16,928 bases of DNA. It comes from Spirochaeta sp. GTDB taxonomy: Bacteria > Spirochaetota > Spirochaetia > DSM-27196 > Alkalispirochaetaceae. This document shows positions 13,977 through 16,928 of this stretch, in pieces (positions within the stretch are counted from its first letter, which is position 1; each line of letters starts with the position of its first letter). Both the position numbers and the translations under genes were made by a program. The DNA is taken from positions 1 to 16,928 of the forward strand of contig JAQIBO010000356.1 in assembly GCA_027859055.1 (NCBI GenBank). Direction: 5' to 3'. The notes below the pieces were generated by a model. It did no database searches, was not told the DNA's origin, and worked only from the letters and a program-made list of their open reading frames with translations.

Positions 13977-14966
13977 ATGAAAAAGACGAAAAAACGAGCG
14001 GTGCGAATGGCGATGATGATTCTTGCGTTGTACGTCGGAGTCGTCGGCGTGGCAAGTGCCTCGGGCGCGACGGAAGACCCGGCGGAGTTTCCCACCCGGG
14101 CGATCTCCTATGTCATCCCGTTTAACCCCGGCGGACAGTCCGACGTGACGGCGCAATACCAGAAATCCTACCTCGAGGACGCATTGGGTGTTGACGTCGT
14201 GGTGCGCCACCAACCGGGAGCAGGGGGCGCGCTGGCGTGGTCCAACCTCACAAAAGCGGATGCCGACGGGTATACGATCGCCGGCAACAACATCCCCCAT
14301 ATCATCATTCAACCGATCGTCCGTGACGACGCAGGGTACACAACCGACGAGCTCAAACCGGTCTATCTCTTCCAGACCACCCCGATCGGCGTCGCCGTAG
14401 CCCCGGACAGCCCGTTTGATACCCTCGAAGACCTCGTGGACTACGCGCGTGAACACCCGGGTGAGCTCACCGTCAGCGGGTCCGGCACGCATACCGGGCA
14501 TCACCTGGCTCTTCTGCAACTTGCGCATCTCAGCGAAGCCGATTTCACCTACATTCCCGCCACCGGAGCCGCGCCGTCAGTGGCCAACTTCCTTGGCGGC
14601 CACAGCCGGGTCCTTATGGCGAACTCAACCGACCTTATCGCCCATCTCGACGAGATGAAAGTGCTGGCGATCGGCACGGAAGAGCGTTTTGGAGCACTCC
14701 CGGACGTACCGACCTTTATCGAAGAAGGCTACCAGATGACCGCTGGTATTGACCGTGGTGTGGCCGCTCCGCCGGATACGCCGGATGAGATCGTCGCCCG
14801 CCTGGAAGCGGCGTTTGAAGCGGTCAGTACCAATCCTGAATTCCGGCGGGAGATGGAAGAACTCGGCTTTGTGGTCCATACGATCGGCGCTGCGGAATTT
14901 GCCGAATACCTGGACCGGAAAAAAGAGGAGATCGTGACGGTCCTGCGCGAACTCGGCGAAATATAG
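13977..14966 (+). CDS. tctC: TTT-family periplasmic solute-binding protein
   Basis: This 329-residue protein is the extracytoplasmic binding subunit of a tripartite tricarboxylate transporter. A Sec signal peptide is clear: basic KKTKKR, a hydrophobic stretch (residues 11-25) and an A-S-A cleavage site after about residue 28. The mature protein begins with the TctC/Bug pattern: ISYVIPFNPGGQSDVTAQ (PGG-D ligand loop near residues 49-56), then QPGAGGALAWSNL, DGYTIAG, DSPFDTLEDLVDYAREHPGEL and GTHTGHHLALLQL. Related proteins bind citrate, tartrate, other carboxylates or amino acids, so the ligand cannot be assigned by eye. AGGAG (13966-13970) is 6 nt before the ATG. tctA follows after 7 nt. The presence of all three TTT genes argues for a working transporter rather than an orphan Bug protein. 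Confidence 0.93.
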   Translation: MKKTKKRAVRMAMMILALYVGVVGVASASGATEDPAEFPTRAISYVIPFNPGGQSDVTAQYQKSYLEDALGVDVVVRHQPGAGGALAWSNLTKADADGYTIAGNNIPHIIIQPIVRDDAGYTTDELKPVYLFQTTPIGVAVAPDSPFDTLEDLVDYAREHPGELTVSGSGTHTGHHLALLQLAHLSEADFTYIPATGAAPSVANFLGGHSRVLMANSTDLIAHLDEMKVLAIGTEERFGALPDVPTFIEEGYQMTAGIDRGVAAPPDTPDEIVARLEAAFEAVSTNPEFRREMEELGFVVHTIGAAEFAEYLDRKKEEIVTVLRELGEI

Positions 14967-14973
14967 GACTGCC

Positions 14974-16551
14974 ATGTCCGAGATGTTGATGCAGGCGCTG
15001 GCCGGTGTCCTCGACCCGGTCAGTCTTCTTCTCGTATTCGTCGGAGTTGCCTCGGGAATCATTGTAGGCGCCCTTCCGGGGCTAACCGCCACGATGGCGA
15101 TCGCCCTCCTCGTGCCGTTCACCTTCGGCATGTCGCCGGTTCACGGCCTCGTGCTCCTGGGCGCGATCTACTCCGGAGCGATCTACGGAGGCTCCTTCTC
15201 GGCGATCCTTATCAACACGCCGGGCACGCCTTCAGCGATCGCCACGACGTTTGACGGGTTCCCGATGGCGCAAAAAGGCGAAGCGTATCGGGCGATCGTC
15301 ACAGCCACGCTCTCATCGGTCTTTGGCGGGATCGTTGGAGTGGGATTCCTCATCTTCCTGTCGCCGCCGCTGGCGCGGGCGAGCCTCAGTTTCGGCCCCC
15401 CCGAGTACTTCTGGCTGGCGATGTTCGGGCTGACAATTATCGCTGCGGTGTCACCCCGGTCCACATTGAAAGGCCTTATCGGCGGAGGTATCGGCCTGTT
15501 GATTTCGACGATCGGCATAGCACCGATTGAGGGAGCCGTCCGCTACAACTTTGGGACGGTCGCGTTACAGAACGGAATTTCTTTGATTCCGGCGCTGATC
15601 GGCTTCTTCTGCATTCCTGAGGTGCTCCGCATGGTCGAGGACAGCCACCACTCGGGAAACGTCGTGCCGTACAAAAAGCAGCGCAAAATGGTGACCCGCG
15701 TCTTTCACGCCCTCCTGCGCAGACCGTGGCTCATGATCCGCTCGTCGGTGCTCGGAACGTTTATCGGCATCATTCCCGGCGCCGGCGGCAATATTGCGGG
15801 ACTGGTCAGCTATAACGAGGCGATCCGGACAAGTTCCTCCAAAGAGAAATTCGGGACCGGTGCGATGGAGGGCGTTGCCGCCTCGGAGACCGCCAACAAC
15901 GCATCGGTTTCCGGTGCGCTTATCCCGATGCTGACCCTTGGCGTCCCCGGCGCACCCCCCGCGGCGGTCCTCTTCGGGGCGTTGCTTCTGCAGGGCATGC
16001 GCCCCGGGGCAGACCTGTTCACCGCCCACGGCGCGGTCACCTACGCGTTTCTTTTTTCCCTGATTCTTGCGAATCTGGCGATTCTCCCGTTGGGCCTCGT
16101 CCTAGGAAAAGCGGTTTCCAGCCTGATGCAACGCACCCGCGTGCAGACGATGGCGCCATTGATCATCTTTTTGTCGATGGTCGGATCCTACTCGATCTAC
16201 AACAACATCGCCGATATATACACGATGATTGCCGTTGGTATCGTTGCCCACGCCCTCCGCAAAGCGGGGTTCATGCCGGGACCGATCGTCCTCGGACTCA
16301 TTCTCGGCCCGATCGCGGAGCAGGGGCTCACCCAGTCGCTTCTCATGGGGCGTGCGTCAGGATCACTCACGGGCGTGTTTTTCGGTCGCCCGCTGTCGAT
16401 CGTTCTCGTCGCTTTGACGGTCATCTCGATCGCGGCACCGCTTGTGATGCAACGGCGTCAAAAAACCGGCAAGGGCGGTCCGCTCAAGGCGCTCCACAGC
16501 CTTGACGACGATCCGTCCGAATCGTTTACCCCTGACGGAGGCCACCGATGA
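14974..16551 (+). CDS. tctA: TTT-family large membrane subunit
   Basis: The 525-residue product is the large integral membrane subunit of the tripartite tricarboxylate transporter, with around 10-12 hydrophobic segments and the usual length of about 500. Both family signatures are present: ASGIIVGALPGLTATMAIALLVPFTFGM near the N-terminus with INTPGTPSAIATTFDGFPMAQKG, and the equivalent second-half motifs FIGIIPGAGGNIAGLVSYNEA and MLTLGVPGAPPAAVLFGALLLQGMRPG. These repeated PGxP-type loops are thought to line the cation-coupled substrate path. ATG 14974 has a TAGGA Shine-Dalgarno that overlaps the tctC stop codon. The 3' end overlaps tctB by 4 bp (ATGA). The order here is C-A-B, whereas many TTT loci are C-B-A. 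Confidence 0.95.
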   Translation: MSEMLMQALAGVLDPVSLLLVFVGVASGIIVGALPGLTATMAIALLVPFTFGMSPVHGLVLLGAIYSGAIYGGSFSAILINTPGTPSAIATTFDGFPMAQKGEAYRAIVTATLSSVFGGIVGVGFLIFLSPPLARASLSFGPPEYFWLAMFGLTIIAAVSPRSTLKGLIGGGIGLLISTIGIAPIEGAVRYNFGTVALQNGISLIPALIGFFCIPEVLRMVEDSHHSGNVVPYKKQRKMVTRVFHALLRRPWLMIRSSVLGTFIGIIPGAGGNIAGLVSYNEAIRTSSSKEKFGTGAMEGVAASETANNASVSGALIPMLTLGVPGAPPAAVLFGALLLQGMRPGADLFTAHGAVTYAFLFSLILANLAILPLGLVLGKAVSSLMQRTRVQTMAPLIIFLSMVGSYSIYNNIADIYTMIAVGIVAHALRKAGFMPGPIVLGLILGPIAEQGLTQSLLMGRASGSLTGVFFGRPLSIVLVALTVISIAAPLVMQRRQKTGKGGPLKALHSLDDDPSESFTPDGGHR

Positions 16552-16928
16552 CCCAACGCGCACGCAACCTGAGCTCGGCACTGGTGTTGATGGTGGTCAC
16601 TGCCTTCTGGTTCGTGGAAAGCACCGGGTTCCGGCCGCTGAGCCGGATCTTTCCCCGCGTGCTGGCGGCGGTCGTGTTCGTTCTCGCGGCTATTCTGGCG
16701 CTGTTGACGCTGATCGGGCGGGGCCCAGTGATAAAGCTCGCCGAAGGTGACGCCGGCGCACGACACGTGCGGTCGGGAACGATGATCGCGGCGATGGTCG
16801 TGTGGACGGGCCTTATCCCGCTCATCGGACTCCTTGCGGCGAGCTTCATCGGTGTTATCGGGATCGGTTTTCTCACGTTTCGTGCCCACATCGGCACCCT
16901 CCGTGCGATCGTGATCGCCGTTGCGCTC
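16548..16928 (+). CDS. tctB: TTT-family small membrane subunit, 3'-truncated by the window
   Basis: The frame opens at ATG 16548, overlapping the tctA stop (ATGA), with GGAGG at 16537-16541, and stays open for 127 codons to the window edge. The visible product is hydrophobic: one segment in residues 9-24, the TctB-like RIFPRVLAAVVFVLAAILALL (about 34-55), a polar loop of about 30 residues, and two further segments after residue 84. TctB proteins are poorly conserved, about 150 residues long with four membrane segments, and are essential partners of TctA. The FPR motif, topology and position make this assignment good. About 20-30 residues are probably missing. Confidence 0.88.
   Translation, partial: MTQRARNLSSALVLMVVTAFWFVESTGFRPLSRIFPRVLAAVVFVLAAILALLTLIGRGPVIKLAEGDAGARHVRSGTMIAAMVVWTGLIPLIGLLAASFIGVIGIGFLTFRAHIGTLRAIVIAVAL

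Noticed and set aside
13266..14528. Long minus-strand open frame (420 codons)
   Set aside because: Opposite the dehydrogenase and tctC, spans their intergenic gap, and shows no motif; both plus-strand genes have complete catalytic or binding motifs.

Overview
The window is a GC-rich stretch of bacterial chromosome with tightly packed genes, few intergenic bases and one tRNA. The gene set points to a Gram-negative bacterium: an exported RHS/YD-repeat protein, a tripartite tricarboxylate transporter (TTT) with a Sec-exported binding protein, RavA/ViaA, exonuclease I and a sigma-54-type promoter. The nucleoside diphosphate kinase sequence and overall style remind me of free-living Spirochaetota, but this is a weak guess without a search. 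No insertion sequence, integrase, CRISPR array or replication origin was seen.

Layout. (1) 1-3115: 3' part of a large RHS/YD-repeat protein whose start lies outside the window; its C-terminal tip looks like a C39-like cysteine peptidase. (2) 3116-5407: ndk, then a pepF-type M3 oligoendopeptidase with a 15-nt gap. (3) 5481-6428: a YdjC/ChbG-family deacetylase gene interrupted by one in-frame TAG, otherwise intact. (4) 6433-6584: promoter, tRNA-Cys(GCA) and a strong terminator; the terminator also encodes the C-terminal tail of the convergent NUDIX hydrolase (6549-7160, minus). (5) 7161-10342: a short divergent promoter region, then ravA and viaA overlapping by 4 bp. (6) 10339-11856, minus: exonuclease I (sbcB), meeting viaA tail to tail with interlocked stop codons. 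(7) 11857-12726: a 350-bp intergenic region with a good sigma-54 (-24/-12) promoter match, an Hsp20 chaperone gene and its terminator. (8) 12727-16928: an AT-richer leader with two inverted repeats, then an operon of a CtBP-like D-2-hydroxyacid dehydrogenase, tctC, tctA and tctB (tctB runs off the window).

How the genes work together. RavA (MoxR AAA+ ATPase) and ViaA (VWA protein) form a known chaperone-like pair. The last four genes look like one catabolic module: a periplasmic binding protein and two membrane subunits import a carboxylate, and the dehydrogenase probably interconverts it, or a product of it, between 2-keto and 2-hydroxy acid. Several genes that open transcription units (ndk, chbG, the NUDIX gene, ravA, sbcB) have no convincing Shine-Dalgarno but carry a -10-like hexamer 6-8 nt before the start codon, which suggests leaderless mRNAs; genes inside operons or with long leaders have clear GGAGG-type sites.

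The best candidates for a second look are the C39-like RHS tip with no obvious immunity gene, the sigma-54-type promoter on hsp20, the single nonsense codon in chbG, the leaderless-start pattern, and the CtBP-like dehydrogenase/TTT operon.
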